Shown here piece by piece: positions 1 through 5,784 of a stretch of DNA of 8,358 nt (position 1 is the first letter of the stretch; every line of letters starts with the position of its first letter). The stretch is from an uncultured Bacteroides sp. GTDB taxonomy: Bacteria; Bacteroidota; Bacteroidia; Bacteroidales; Bacteroidaceae. Below the pieces are notes generated by a model. The model saw only the letters and a list, made by a program, of their open reading frames with translations, made no database searches and had not been told where the DNA came from. The DNA is taken from contig CAKUYM010000183.1 of the NCBI GenBank assembly GCA_934716785.1, forward strand, positions 1-8,358. Direction: 5' to 3'. The position numbers and the translations under genes are program-made.

Positions 1-689
1 TCAGTCGTGTCTATCAGAGCCAATGCGTATGCCAATCCACACGGGTATTGCTCGAAAAGCGTATCAAGGTCAGCATGTTGGCAAATTTTTTCTGTATAAA
101 GCTTTCTTATAAGCTCCGGTATCTTTTCATTGATATACCTTGCACCCACTATACTGAGAAATCCCTCAAACTCTTCCTTGTCTTTCAGTAATGATGCAAA
201 TAGTAGTTGCTTTTCGTCAGGCAACGAGCGCCAGTGCTCAACTTCATCCAGTAGCAGGTCTTTGGCTTTCTCGCAATCATTCACCGGATTGTTCATCTGT
301 TCGCTCATCAGTTTGTCGTCTTTCACAAGCTTATGGTAAGGGCGTTCCGGAAACAATAAAGGTGACATGTAAAGTGTATCAACTAAAATCCAGCGGCATG
401 CATTGTCCGCGAACAGATATTTGGCATCGTGATGAATGATATTGTGGCCGCAGATATAGTCTGTATCACTAAGAAATTCAAACAGTTCTTTTTTGGATGC
501 CTTGTGATAGGTTGCACCATCATGGCGGAGCGCACCGATGTCATGGACTTTATGATCACTCAAACCAACCTCAACGTCTATTATGGCATACCGGGCGGCT
601 TCAAATGGTACAGATACGACTTTATCGCTGACAGCATTGCTTATGCTTTCAGTTTTCTTGGCTTTTATGAATCTGCTCCATAGTGACAT
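1..689 (-). CDS. DEDD-family 3'-5' exonuclease domain, N-terminal part of a probable RecQ-type helicase (partial)
   Basis: The frame stays open from the ATG at 689 to the left edge: 229 complete codons, C-terminus outside the window. The upstream frame is open too but has no ATG before the promoter, so this start is preferred. After a basic N-terminus of about 30 residues come exonuclease motifs. Motif I is YAIIDVEVG (D38, E40), motif II is GHNIIHHDAKYL (D88), and a probable motif III segment NNPVNDCEKAKDLL carries D138. Such domains bind two metal ions and remove nucleotides from 3' ends. Motif III lacks the usual His or Tyr before the last Asp: the equivalent places are Asn, with H119 a possible substitute. 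From memory of the family, this pattern heads long Bacteroidetes RecQ helicases, an architecture like human WRN. No helicase motif is visible here, so the fusion is inferred. It lies downstream of the GH110 gene with its own promoter. The exonuclease fold is likely; the RecQ part is less sure. Confidence 0.75.
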   Translation of the reverse strand, partial: MSLWSRFIKAKKTESISNAVSDKVVSVPFEAARYAIIDVEVGLSDHKVHDIGALRHDGATYHKASKKELFEFLSDTDYICGHNIIHHDAKYLFADNACRWILVDTLYMSPLLFPERPYHKLVKDDKLMSEQMNNPVNDCEKAKDLLLDEVEHWRSLPDEKQLLFASLLKDKEEFEGFLSIVGARYINEKIPELIRKLYTEKICQHADLDTLFEQYPCGLAYALALIDTT

Positions 690-701
690 ACATCCAATAT
701 A

Positions 702-715
702 ATAAACCGGTTTAT
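702..715. promoter_or_regulatory. 14-bp perfect palindrome in the leader of the exonuclease/helicase gene
   Basis: The sequence ATAAACCGGTTTAT is a perfect loopless palindrome. It sits 12 nt upstream of the ATG at 689 and downstream of the TATCTTTG promoter box, inside the predicted 5' leader. A palindrome without a loop fits a dimeric DNA-binding protein site better than an RNA hairpin. No regulator is identified and the role is inferred. Confidence 0.35.
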
Positions 716-758
716 AAATTGAATCTGTTATATATCTGCATACTCTTTTGGTTGCAAC

Positions 759-777
759 TTGGACGTGATTTGTCCAA
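759..777. repeat. inverted repeat at the predicted transcription start of the exonuclease/helicase gene
   Basis: Arms TTGGAC (759-764) and GTCCAA (772-777) flank a 7-nt spacer. The site starts about 10 nt downstream of the -7 box at 787-794, so it would lie at or just after the transcription start, either as an operator or as a hairpin at the very 5' end of the mRNA. An 8-bp palindrome GTTGCAAC (751-758) directly abuts it. The structure is plain in the sequence; its function is inferred. Confidence 0.35.
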
Positions 778-786
778 TATTGCTTA

Positions 787-820
787 CAAAGATAAAAATA
801 AAACCGAGAAAACTGTCAAA
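787..820 (-). promoter_or_regulatory. Bacteroides-type promoter for the exonuclease/helicase gene
   Basis: On the minus strand TATCTTTG (794-787) matches the Bacteroidales -7 consensus TAnnTTTG exactly. A TTTG at 820-817 could be the -33 element, but its 22-nt spacing is slightly longer than the usual 19-21. The start site would be near 780, giving a leader of about 90 nt that contains two palindromic elements. This suggests the gene is transcribed independently of the GH110 gene upstream. Confidence 0.6.
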
Positions 821-874
821 ATTGTCGTAATAAAAAATTAGACAATATGGTTCCTGCATCAGTAAGCCTATAGC

Positions 875-2722
875 TTATTTTATTATCTTGAAGAACTTTT
901 CCTTTTTGAGTTTAATGTCTGATGATTTCATATTCTTAATTTTTATGGTACGCCCTAATACCTCTCCTTCAATTTTATTGTCAGAGATAACTACAGACCG
1001 GCAAGCCTCCAATGTGATGCCTTCTTTACGGTAGTGATATGGCTGATAGGTGGTATTGCGTATCAGTGTGTTGTCAGAGAAAGTCAGCCCATCCACCGAG
1101 CGGGCAAAGAGAATCGGATAGTCAAAAAGATGAAAAGTGTTGCCTGTGATGCGGATGTTGCGATGGTATGGGAATTTCTGTTCCGGTGTCGGTATTTCCG
1201 GATCAATGCTGATTACGGCCTCACAGAACTGATAAAGTGAAGAATTACATGGATAGCGGAAATCATTATTGCGTATCAACACATCTCGCACAGCTCCTGA
1301 CTCATACCAGGCATTGGCATCTCCGGCGATAAGGATAGCAGAACCGCTGGATTCGAAAACATTATTTTCTATAACAACTTTGCACGGAGTAGAAACAAGC
1401 AGGCCACGGGCGCGGCAACTACCGAAATGACAGTTGCGTATTTCCGCATCCGGAGTGCACGTCAGGTTTTCTATCACATATCCGGCTTCTACTCCGGTCG
1501 GGAGTGGAGCGGACAGTTCGATAATAAACTCGGCTTTGTTGAGCGCTTCGAATTTGTTCATTTTCCCGGTTGCCACAGTACGCATCGTGTTGTGTTCAAT
1601 GAATCCGATCGTTTCGTCCGGTCGTCCCCATTCCATCCCTTCGCTCATGTCTTGCATGAATTTGCATTTAATGCGGGTGGGGGAGAGGATTTCCATGATA
1701 CGTGAGCAGGTGCCGTGAATGTTGATAGGATCATCCATCAGTCCTGCCCAACTGCAATTCTCAATCTTGAGCAGTCCGCTGCATCCCATGAAGTGGAATC
1801 CGTCGTCGTGTCCGCTTAATACACGGTCTTTAGATGCGTTCGGGATAATGTGGACATCATTGAAAGATATGTTCTTGCTGTATTGTGACAAAATGCCCAA
1901 TCCGCAGGTGTGGAATAGCTTCAGGTTCTCCAATCGGGTATCCGTGCTGTGGTAAATGAAGATGCCGGCATGGTCACGGGTGCTGTGTCTTAGCACGAGG
2001 ATGGTGCCTGCAACAGGGTAAAATTTGTTCGCTTCTCTTTTGGGGTCAGCCAGGCGGACACGTCCGGGGCTTACCTCAGTAGCATCATAACCGCGCCATC
2101 CTAAATTGTCGCCTGTATTAGGTAAAACAAAATGAGTTTCAGGGTCGAACTGCATAATCGACCATACACTGCTTTTCCATCCTTCACCGACAAAAGTAAG
2201 TCTCTTGTTTTCGATGATATACGGATATTGACATGCGTCGATTTCGATTTCCATAAAGTCGGGTGTCGATTCGATGACAGTGCCTTGTGCGGTTAAAGGA
2301 ATCTCCCAGTCGACAGTAAAGTTTTTCAGTGTGATATTTCGGCAATGATCCAATGTGAACGGTTGCATCCGTCCGTGCATGATGAACTCCGACCCGTTGC
2401 CGTCAATGGTCAGATCATTGATTTCGTTTAGCAGTACGGCGAGGATTTTGGGATTTATATTATATGTATTTGTTTCATGATAATCCCGTTCAATGGCATG
2501 CTGCGCCCAGAAGTCATACCTTCCTTTGGGGAAGACGAGTATAGAGCCCGGATTTTCTTTGCAGGCATCGATAGCTTTTTGTACAAAAGGCACAGCGTTG
2601 ATGCGGCTGTCGGGTTTTAGACCGAAATCAGAAACCGAGATGATATTGTTTGCCGAAATGTTTATTGCACAAAAACAGAGTGCAAATACTAAAAATGAAT
2701 TCAATGACAGGGGTGTTTTCAT
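875..2722 (-). CDS. GH110 alpha-1,3-galactosidase, exported (615 aa)
   Basis: Members of glycoside hydrolase family 110 are inverting exo-enzymes that remove terminal alpha-1,3-linked galactose, as on blood-group B antigen and, in one subgroup, linear alpha-Gal. The first 24 residues form a signal peptide (basic start, hydrophobic stretch LVFALCFCAI, likely cut after NISA). No good lipobox is seen, so a periplasmic or secreted protein is expected. The mature part starts with a pectate-lyase-like entry (SVSDFGLKPDS, 29-39) and continues as right-handed beta-helix rungs with repeated N-N/D-x-F patterns. The paired-Asp motifs GHDDGFHF (304-311) and DDPINIHG (330-337) are typical of the family and probably hold the catalytic acids. 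Length is normal. The C-terminus is Lys-rich (9 Lys in the last 24 residues). The start lies 20 nt after the GH109 stop, so they are very likely one operon. Known homologues are named glaA/glaB; I cannot choose between the subgroups from sequence alone. Confidence 0.9.
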   Translation of the reverse strand: MKTPLSLNSFLVFALCFCAINISANNIISVSDFGLKPDSRINAVPFVQKAIDACKENPGSILVFPKGRYDFWAQHAIERDYHETNTYNINPKILAVLLNEINDLTIDGNGSEFIMHGRMQPFTLDHCRNITLKNFTVDWEIPLTAQGTVIESTPDFMEIEIDACQYPYIIENKRLTFVGEGWKSSVWSIMQFDPETHFVLPNTGDNLGWRGYDATEVSPGRVRLADPKREANKFYPVAGTILVLRHSTRDHAGIFIYHSTDTRLENLKLFHTCGLGILSQYSKNISFNDVHIIPNASKDRVLSGHDDGFHFMGCSGLLKIENCSWAGLMDDPINIHGTCSRIMEILSPTRIKCKFMQDMSEGMEWGRPDETIGFIEHNTMRTVATGKMNKFEALNKAEFIIELSAPLPTGVEAGYVIENLTCTPDAEIRNCHFGSCRARGLLVSTPCKVVIENNVFESSGSAILIAGDANAWYESGAVRDVLIRNNDFRYPCNSSLYQFCEAVISIDPEIPTPEQKFPYHRNIRITGNTFHLFDYPILFARSVDGLTFSDNTLIRNTTYQPYHYRKEGITLEACRSVVISDNKIEGEVLGRTIKIKNMKSSDIKLKKEKFFKIIK

Positions 2723-2742
2723 AGGTTTTTATTGTTAGATGT

Positions 2743-3999
2743 TTATTTTGTCTGCTTCCATGCTCCCCGCGTGAAATCGGGTATCTGCATCGGCATACTT
2801 CCGTTCAATACGGATTTCTCGCTCAACTCTGTGACGCATGACCATTCGGCGGCATCATATACGTCCATATCCAATGGAAGTCCGTTGCGCAGGCAGTAGA
2901 TAAGGCGATAATCCATTACGTAATTCATTTCGTTGGGCACTCCTTTGCGATGTGCCTCTTCACCGATGGTTGCACTGAAAGGATGCCTGTAGCGTGCCAT
3001 TATTTTCTCCAATCTTTCTCCGTCGAGAGGAGTGCTGCCGTCCGGGTCTAACGCAATGCATGGAACCGGATATTTCTGGGCAAATCCCAACGTGCCGCAT
3101 ACCGTTTGCAGGCGGCTGTAGGGGCGTGGAATGGATACGCTATACTGAAGCATGATTGTTTTCCCTTTCACCGTATGGATAAGAGTCGCATTGACATCGC
3201 CCAACTTATATTTCTGGCAAGCTTCCGGTGAATACTCGCCAAACATGCGGCGGGCATATTCGCTCATTCCCGCCTGATGAGTGGACATGGAAACGAGATA
3301 TTCCATCCGGTCACTGCGGTGAATGTCAAGTATCTGGCAGGCTGGTCCCAGTCCGTGAGTAGGATAGGGGTTACCGGTATGTTCGATGCTGTATCTTTTC
3401 CCCCAGTGGTTGTGATAACCGCCTTCGTTTTCTTCGGCAAAATACATCGAACGAAGATCGTGGATATAAGCCCCTTCTACATGCATAATTTCTCCGAGTA
3501 TCCCCCGGCGGGCCATATTAAGAGTAGTCAATGCAAAAGGGTCATAGCAACAATTCTCCAACATAATGCAGTGGCGGCGGGTTCTCTCCGCCGTATCTAC
3601 CAGTTGCCAACATTCGTCCACACTCATGGCTGCCGGAACTTCAATGGCTACGTGTTTGTTGCATTCCATGGCAAAAGTGGCCATCGGTGTATGCATCAGC
3701 CAGTCGGTACAGATGAAGACCATATCCAATCCGTCGGATTCGCACATCTTTTTCCATCCGTCCGTTCCGGTGTATCCGGCAGCTTCGGGGCGACCGGCTT
3801 CTCTTAGCAACTGCTGTGCCTTGTGGAGGTTGCCTTCTCTTATTTCGCTGAGAGCCTTGATTTCTACACCTTCTATCTGGAGATAGCGTTGAAGGGTGAG
3901 CAAACCGCGGTTGCCCAATCCTATGATTCCGATATGAACGGTGGGGATAGGGGGATGAGCTAATCGGAGAACATGATTTTGTGCCTGGGGCTCTTTCAT
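2743..3999 (-). CDS. GH109 family protein, NAD-dependent alpha-N-acetylgalactosaminidase (418 aa)
   Basis: GH109 enzymes belong to the Gfo/Idh/MocA oxidoreductase superfamily. They cleave terminal alpha-GalNAc, including from blood-group A antigen, by a redox-assisted mechanism with tightly bound NAD. Visible are the Rossmann dinucleotide motif GIIGLGNRG (24-32), FICTDW (95-100), EVPAA (120-124) and the family-specific stretch from GGYHNHWG (193-200) to [11 protein letters not shown] (209-219). Y212 and H215 probably match the proposed active-site Tyr and His of the characterised Elizabethkingia enzyme. The ATG at 3999 is the only sensible start: the longer open frame upstream runs through two tRNA genes and a terminator. 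No signal peptide is visible, although many GH109 members carry one, so a cytoplasmic location is implied unless the start is wrong. It is followed after 20 nt by the GH110 gene. Family assignment is firm; substrate is inferred from the family and the neighbour. Confidence 0.88.
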   Translation of the reverse strand: MKEPQAQNHVLRLAHPPIPTVHIGIIGLGNRGLLTLQRYLQIEGVEIKALSEIREGNLHKAQQLLREAGRPEAAGYTGTDGWKKMCESDGLDMVFICTDWLMHTPMATFAMECNKHVAIEVPAAMSVDECWQLVDTAERTRRHCIMLENCCYDPFALTTLNMARRGILGEIMHVEGAYIHDLRSMYFAEENEGGYHNHWGKRYSIEHTGNPYPTHGLGPACQILDIHRSDRMEYLVSMSTHQAGMSEYARRMFGEYSPEACQKYKLGDVNATLIHTVKGKTIMLQYSVSIPRPYSRLQTVCGTLGFAQKYPVPCIALDPDGSTPLDGERLEKIMARYRHPFSATIGEEAHRKGVPNEMNYVMDYRLIYCLRNGLPLDMDVYDAAEWSCVTELSEKSVLNGSMPMQIPDFTRGAWKQTK

Positions 4000-4010
4000 A
4001 ATTATATGGT

Positions 4011-4040
4011 CTAAAGTAAAACAAAAAAAGAGAATCCAAT
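4011..4040 (-). promoter_or_regulatory. weak candidate promoter for the GH109-GH110 operon
   Basis: Only 61 nt separate tRNA-Gly from the GH109 start, and half of that is terminator. The best -7 match is TACTTTAG (4018-4011, one mismatch to TAnnTTTG), with ATTG (4040-4037) 18 nt upstream inside the terminator hairpin. The leader would be only about 5 nt. A poorer alternative is the T-tract TTTTTTTG at 4029-4022. Transcription could instead come from read-through of the tRNA terminator. Confidence 0.22.
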
Positions 4041-4054
4041 TTCTCAGATTCTCT
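4023..4054 (-). terminator. intrinsic terminator after tRNA-Gly
   Basis: Reading the minus strand, the perfect 8-bp stem AGAGAATC / GATTCTCT (4054-4047 and 4036-4029) encloses a 10-nt loop and runs straight into a T-tract (4028-4023). It begins 6 nt after the tRNA-Gly 3' end and closes the tRNA-Tyr/tRNA-Gly transcript. The stem is rather AT-rich, so some read-through into the GH109 gene 23 nt further on is possible. Confidence 0.85.
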
Positions 4055-4060
4055 TCGTAG

Positions 4061-4133
4061 AGCGGAAGACGGGGCTCAAACCCGCGACCCTCAGCTTGGA
4101 AGGCTAATGCTCTATCAACTGAGCTACTTCCGC
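4061..4133 (-). tRNA. tRNA-Gly (anticodon TCC)
   Basis: A complete 73-nt cloverleaf is readable on the minus strand. The acceptor stem is GCGGAAG / CTTCCGC, with the T discriminator at 4061. The D-arm contains AGCTCAGTTGATAGAGC and the T-arm GCGGGTTTGAGCCCCGT. The anticodon loop CTTCCAA gives TCC (4100-4098), which reads GGA and, by wobble, other GGN glycine codons. CCA is not encoded and must be added after transcription. It lies 9 nt downstream of tRNA-Tyr on the same transcript. Confidence 0.95.
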
Positions 4134-4142
4134 AATTTTTTG

Positions 4143-4225
4143 TGGGCAAAGATGGATTCGAACCACCGAAGGCGTAAGCCAGCAGATTTACAGTCTGCCC
4201 CATTTGGCCACTCTGGTATTTGCCC
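4143..4225 (-). tRNA. tRNA-Tyr (anticodon GTA)
   Basis: An 83-nt class II tRNA with the long variable arm expected for bacterial tRNA-Tyr. The acceptor stem is GGGCAAA / TTTGCCC with an A discriminator at 4143. The anticodon stem is GCAGA / TCTGC around loop CTGTAAA, giving GTA (4191-4189). The T-arm contains GGTTCGAATCC. CCA is not encoded. Its 5' end is about 40 nt from the -7 promoter box that begins just after the ribH stop codon. Confidence 0.95.
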
Positions 4226-4264
4226 TTTCTTGCTTTTGAGATGGTTTGTTTCTCAATTGCGGTG

Positions 4265-4295
4265 CAAAGATACAACTATTTATTTAAACTCCAAA
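4265..4295 (-). promoter_or_regulatory. Bacteroides-type promoter of the tRNA-Tyr/tRNA-Gly operon
   Basis: TATCTTTG (4272-4265) is an exact TAnnTTTG -7 box. TTTG (4295-4292) lies upstream with exactly 19 nt between, the best full promoter match in the window. The -33 box and most of the spacer are inside the last codons of ribH, whose stop is at 4278-4276. Predicted start is near 4258, leaving a leader of about 33 nt before mature tRNA-Tyr. Confidence 0.8.
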
Positions 4296-4770
4296 CAAAA
4301 TCTATCATTTTTATTGCAGTAATTGCACATTCGTCTCCTTTATTGCCTAATTTACCACCGGCACGATCTTCTGCCTGCTCCATCGTGTTGGTAGTAATTA
4401 GTCCGTAAATAACTGGTATATCGCCGGTTGCATTCAGTTCGGTGATTCCTTGGGTTGCTCCCATGCACACATAATCAAAATGTGGAGTATCTCCCTTAAT
4501 TACACAACCTATTGCAATAATTGCATCGACATCGCAATTTTCCATCATTTGATTGGCGCCAAAAGTTAGTTCAAAACTTCCCGGAACTGTTTTTACCAAG
4601 ATATTTTCTTCTTTCGCTCCATGCTTTTTCAATGTATCGACTGCACCTTTCAGTAAAGCACCTGTAATATTGAAATTCCATTCGGATACAACGATGCCGA
4701 ACTTCATGTTTTCAGCATTCGGAACAGAGTTGAAATCGTATTCGGATAAATTATGATAAGCTGTTGCCAT
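4276..4770 (-). CDS. ribH: 6,7-dimethyl-8-ribityllumazine synthase (riboflavin pathway)
   Basis: This enzyme condenses 5-amino-6-ribitylamino-uracil with 3,4-dihydroxy-2-butanone 4-phosphate to make lumazine, the direct precursor of riboflavin, in the cytoplasm, usually as a pentamer or 60-subunit shell. The 164-residue length is typical. Visible family motifs are [12 protein letters not shown] (25-36, substrate-binding aromatic Trp), PGSFEL (63-68), the [15 protein letters not shown] segment with the catalytic His, and [19 protein letters not shown] near the C-terminus with the conserved Arg. The ATG at 4770 is the first in frame and gives the usual short tail before the first beta strand. 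It lies downstream of the TPR gene, with a strong hairpin terminator between them, so it probably has its own promoter; I find no clear -7 box there. The tRNA promoter overlaps its 3' end. Confidence 0.96.
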   Translation of the reverse strand: MATAYHNLSEYDFNSVPNAENMKFGIVVSEWNFNITGALLKGAVDTLKKHGAKEENILVKTVPGSFELTFGANQMMENCDVDAIIAIGCVIKGDTPHFDYVCMGATQGITELNATGDIPVIYGLITTNTMEQAEDRAGGKLGNKGDECAITAIKMIDFVWSLNK

Positions 4771-4826
4771 AATTGTAAATTAAAGATTAGATATTTAAAA
4801 TGAAAGTTGGATAAGGGGAAGGAGGG

Positions 4827-4910
4827 AAAAAAGCAGGCACGGATTACACGGATTTCACGGTTGTAGTTGATAACTGTTTAGTCCGTGTCAATCTGTGTAA
4901 TCCGTGCCTG
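4827..4910 (-). terminator. large periodic inverted repeat acting as intrinsic terminator of the TPR gene
   Basis: Arms at 4834-4853 and 4891-4910 are complementary at 19 of 20 positions. Pairing resumes after a small bulge (CACGG 4856-4860 with CCGTG 4883-4887), leaving an apical loop that itself holds AGTT-gat-AACT. On the minus strand the last arm is followed by GCTTTTTT (T-tract 4832-4827), the layout of an intrinsic terminator. The structure begins about 30 nt after the TPR stop codon at 4940. Each arm has an internal 9-bp period (CACGGATTA, CACGGATTT, CACGG). The arms are far longer than a normal terminator stem, so this may be a member of a dispersed repeat family reused as a terminator. 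Confidence 0.75.
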
Positions 4911-4939
4911 TCCTGATATCCTATATATAATAAGGTATC

Positions 4940-5623
4940 TTATTTTTTCATCAGTTTGGCCTGTTCGATATATTTGTCGATGTCCATAGCCTGATAAGAC
5001 TGGAAGTATTTATCCTTAATCTTGGTATAAGCGCTTATAGCATCGTCAAATTTACCCTGCTTCACTAAGATTTCTCCTGCCTGCAATAAGAAAATCGGGC
5101 TCAATGTATTGTTGTCAGCTTTATCTGCTGCCGATAGCAAAGTGGAAGCAGCCTTGTCCAACTGTCCGAGCTGTGCATAGCAGTTGCCGGCAGCGCCTAA
5201 GATTGCCGGAGCCACCATTTGGTCTTTTCCGTTAAAGCTATCCAGCATCTTTACTGCATCTTCGTATTTACCGAGTTGTGCATAGCAAATGCCGGCATAA
5301 GCTTTCGCCAAGTTGGCTGCTTTTGTTCCGCTATATTCGTCAGCTACCTTCAAGAAACCGGCGAAACCGATGCTGTCACCGTTCAGAGCCTGTTCGAAAG
5401 CGTCCATTTCAAAATATTCTTGTCCTTTGAAAAGAGCAGCTTGCGCTTTTTCTTCACGTGGTTCAGCATAGAGGTTCTTATACATGATAATACCTGCTAC
5501 AATAATAATTACAGCAACAACACCACCGATAATTGCGTTTTTGTACTTGATAAGAAATGCTTCTGATTGTGTCAGTGCATCTTCTACGTTCAGATGTTCA
5601 TTCTGATTTTTTTCTTCTGCCAT
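4940..5623 (-). CDS. single-pass membrane protein with TPR repeats (YfgM/TPR_21-like)
   Basis: A 227-residue protein with a short acidic cytoplasmic tail (1-28), one strong membrane helix (about 30-48, very rich in Ile/Val/Gly) and then a C-terminal domain of tetratricopeptide-like helical pairs. Repeats are visible around 104-137 (AKAYAGICYAQLGKYEDAV), 141-171 (AAGNCYAQLGQLDKA) and 178-208 (LQAGEILVKQGKFDDAI). The layout, N-in with a periplasmic TPR domain, resembles YfgM, which attaches to the SecYEG translocon and periplasmic chaperones in E. coli. That function is by analogy only. It is divergent from recF, with its own TACTTTTG promoter box, and is followed by a strong hairpin terminator before ribH. 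Confidence 0.8.
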   Translation of the reverse strand: MAEEKNQNEHLNVEDALTQSEAFLIKYKNAIIGGVVAVIIIVAGIIMYKNLYAEPREEKAQAALFKGQEYFEMDAFEQALNGDSIGFAGFLKVADEYSGTKAANLAKAYAGICYAQLGKYEDAVKMLDSFNGKDQMVAPAILGAAGNCYAQLGQLDKAASTLLSAADKADNNTLSPIFLLQAGEILVKQGKFDDAISAYTKIKDKYFQSYQAMDIDKYIEQAKLMKK

Positions 5624-5671
5624 TTTATATGATTCTTTTTGTTATTATTCACAGTTTGATATTTCGACTCG

Positions 5672-5679
5672 CAAAAGTA
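5672..5679 (-). promoter_or_regulatory. -7 promoter box of the TPR membrane-protein gene
   Basis: TACTTTTG on the minus strand is an exact TAnnTTTG match, 48 nt upstream of the ATG at 5623, giving a leader of about 40 nt. The only TTTG upstream (5698-5695) is 15 nt away, closer than the usual 19, so the -33 element is uncertain. Confidence 0.6.
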
Positions 5680-5754
5680 GTTTTTTTATATCTACAAATG
5701 AAATTTAGAGCCATCTTTTTTTTATATTACACCCGAAAACCACGAAAATCTTGC

Positions 5755-5762
5755 TACTTTTG
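5755..5762 (+). promoter_or_regulatory. -7 promoter box of the recF-DUF721 operon
   Basis: TACTTTTG matches TAnnTTTG exactly and is the same 8-mer as the divergent TPR promoter. It ends 22 nt before the recF ATG, so the leader should be under 20 nt. No convincing -33 TTTG is seen at the expected distance. Confidence 0.6.
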
Positions 5763-5784
5763 TGAACAAATTAATGTACACACA

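Noticed and set aside
821..846. Possible terminator after GH110: ATTGTC / GACAAT stem with a 14-nt loop followed by a few T on the minus strand
   Set aside because: The stem is only 6 bp and AT-rich, the loop is long, and only about four T follow. It may be chance, so the GH110 transcript end remains unknown.
863..877. Small hairpin TAAGC-ctata-GCTTA overlapping the GH110 stop codon
   Set aside because: Five base pairs with no T-tract behind it on either strand, so not supported as a terminator.
3277..3807. 176-codon plus-strand frame inside the GH109 gene
   Set aside because: It is a shadow of the GH109 coding sequence with no recognisable domain and no promoter or start context of its own.
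690..4060. GH109-GH110 as an integrative element inserted at tRNA-Gly
   Set aside because: No integrase gene and no second copy of the tRNA 3' end (att-like direct repeat) was seen on the far side of GH110. Only the position hints at gene gain.
4000..4275. Upstream extension of the GH109 reading frame to a start at 4275, giving a 510-residue protein
   Set aside because: The added 92 residues are translated from the antisense-free strand of two complete tRNA genes and a terminator. The protein family begins close to MKEP at 3999.
4834..4910. Periodic 9-bp repeats considered as a CRISPR array or a MITE
   Set aside because: Units are too short and lack spacers, so not CRISPR. I see no target-site duplication around the arms, so an insertion element cannot be supported from this copy alone.
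5557..5784. Upstream extension of the recF frame to 5557 (444 residues)
   Set aside because: The extra part overlaps the TPR gene and its promoter and lacks similarity to RecF. The start MILKRISILNYKN at 5785 gives the normal family length and sits just after a good promoter box.
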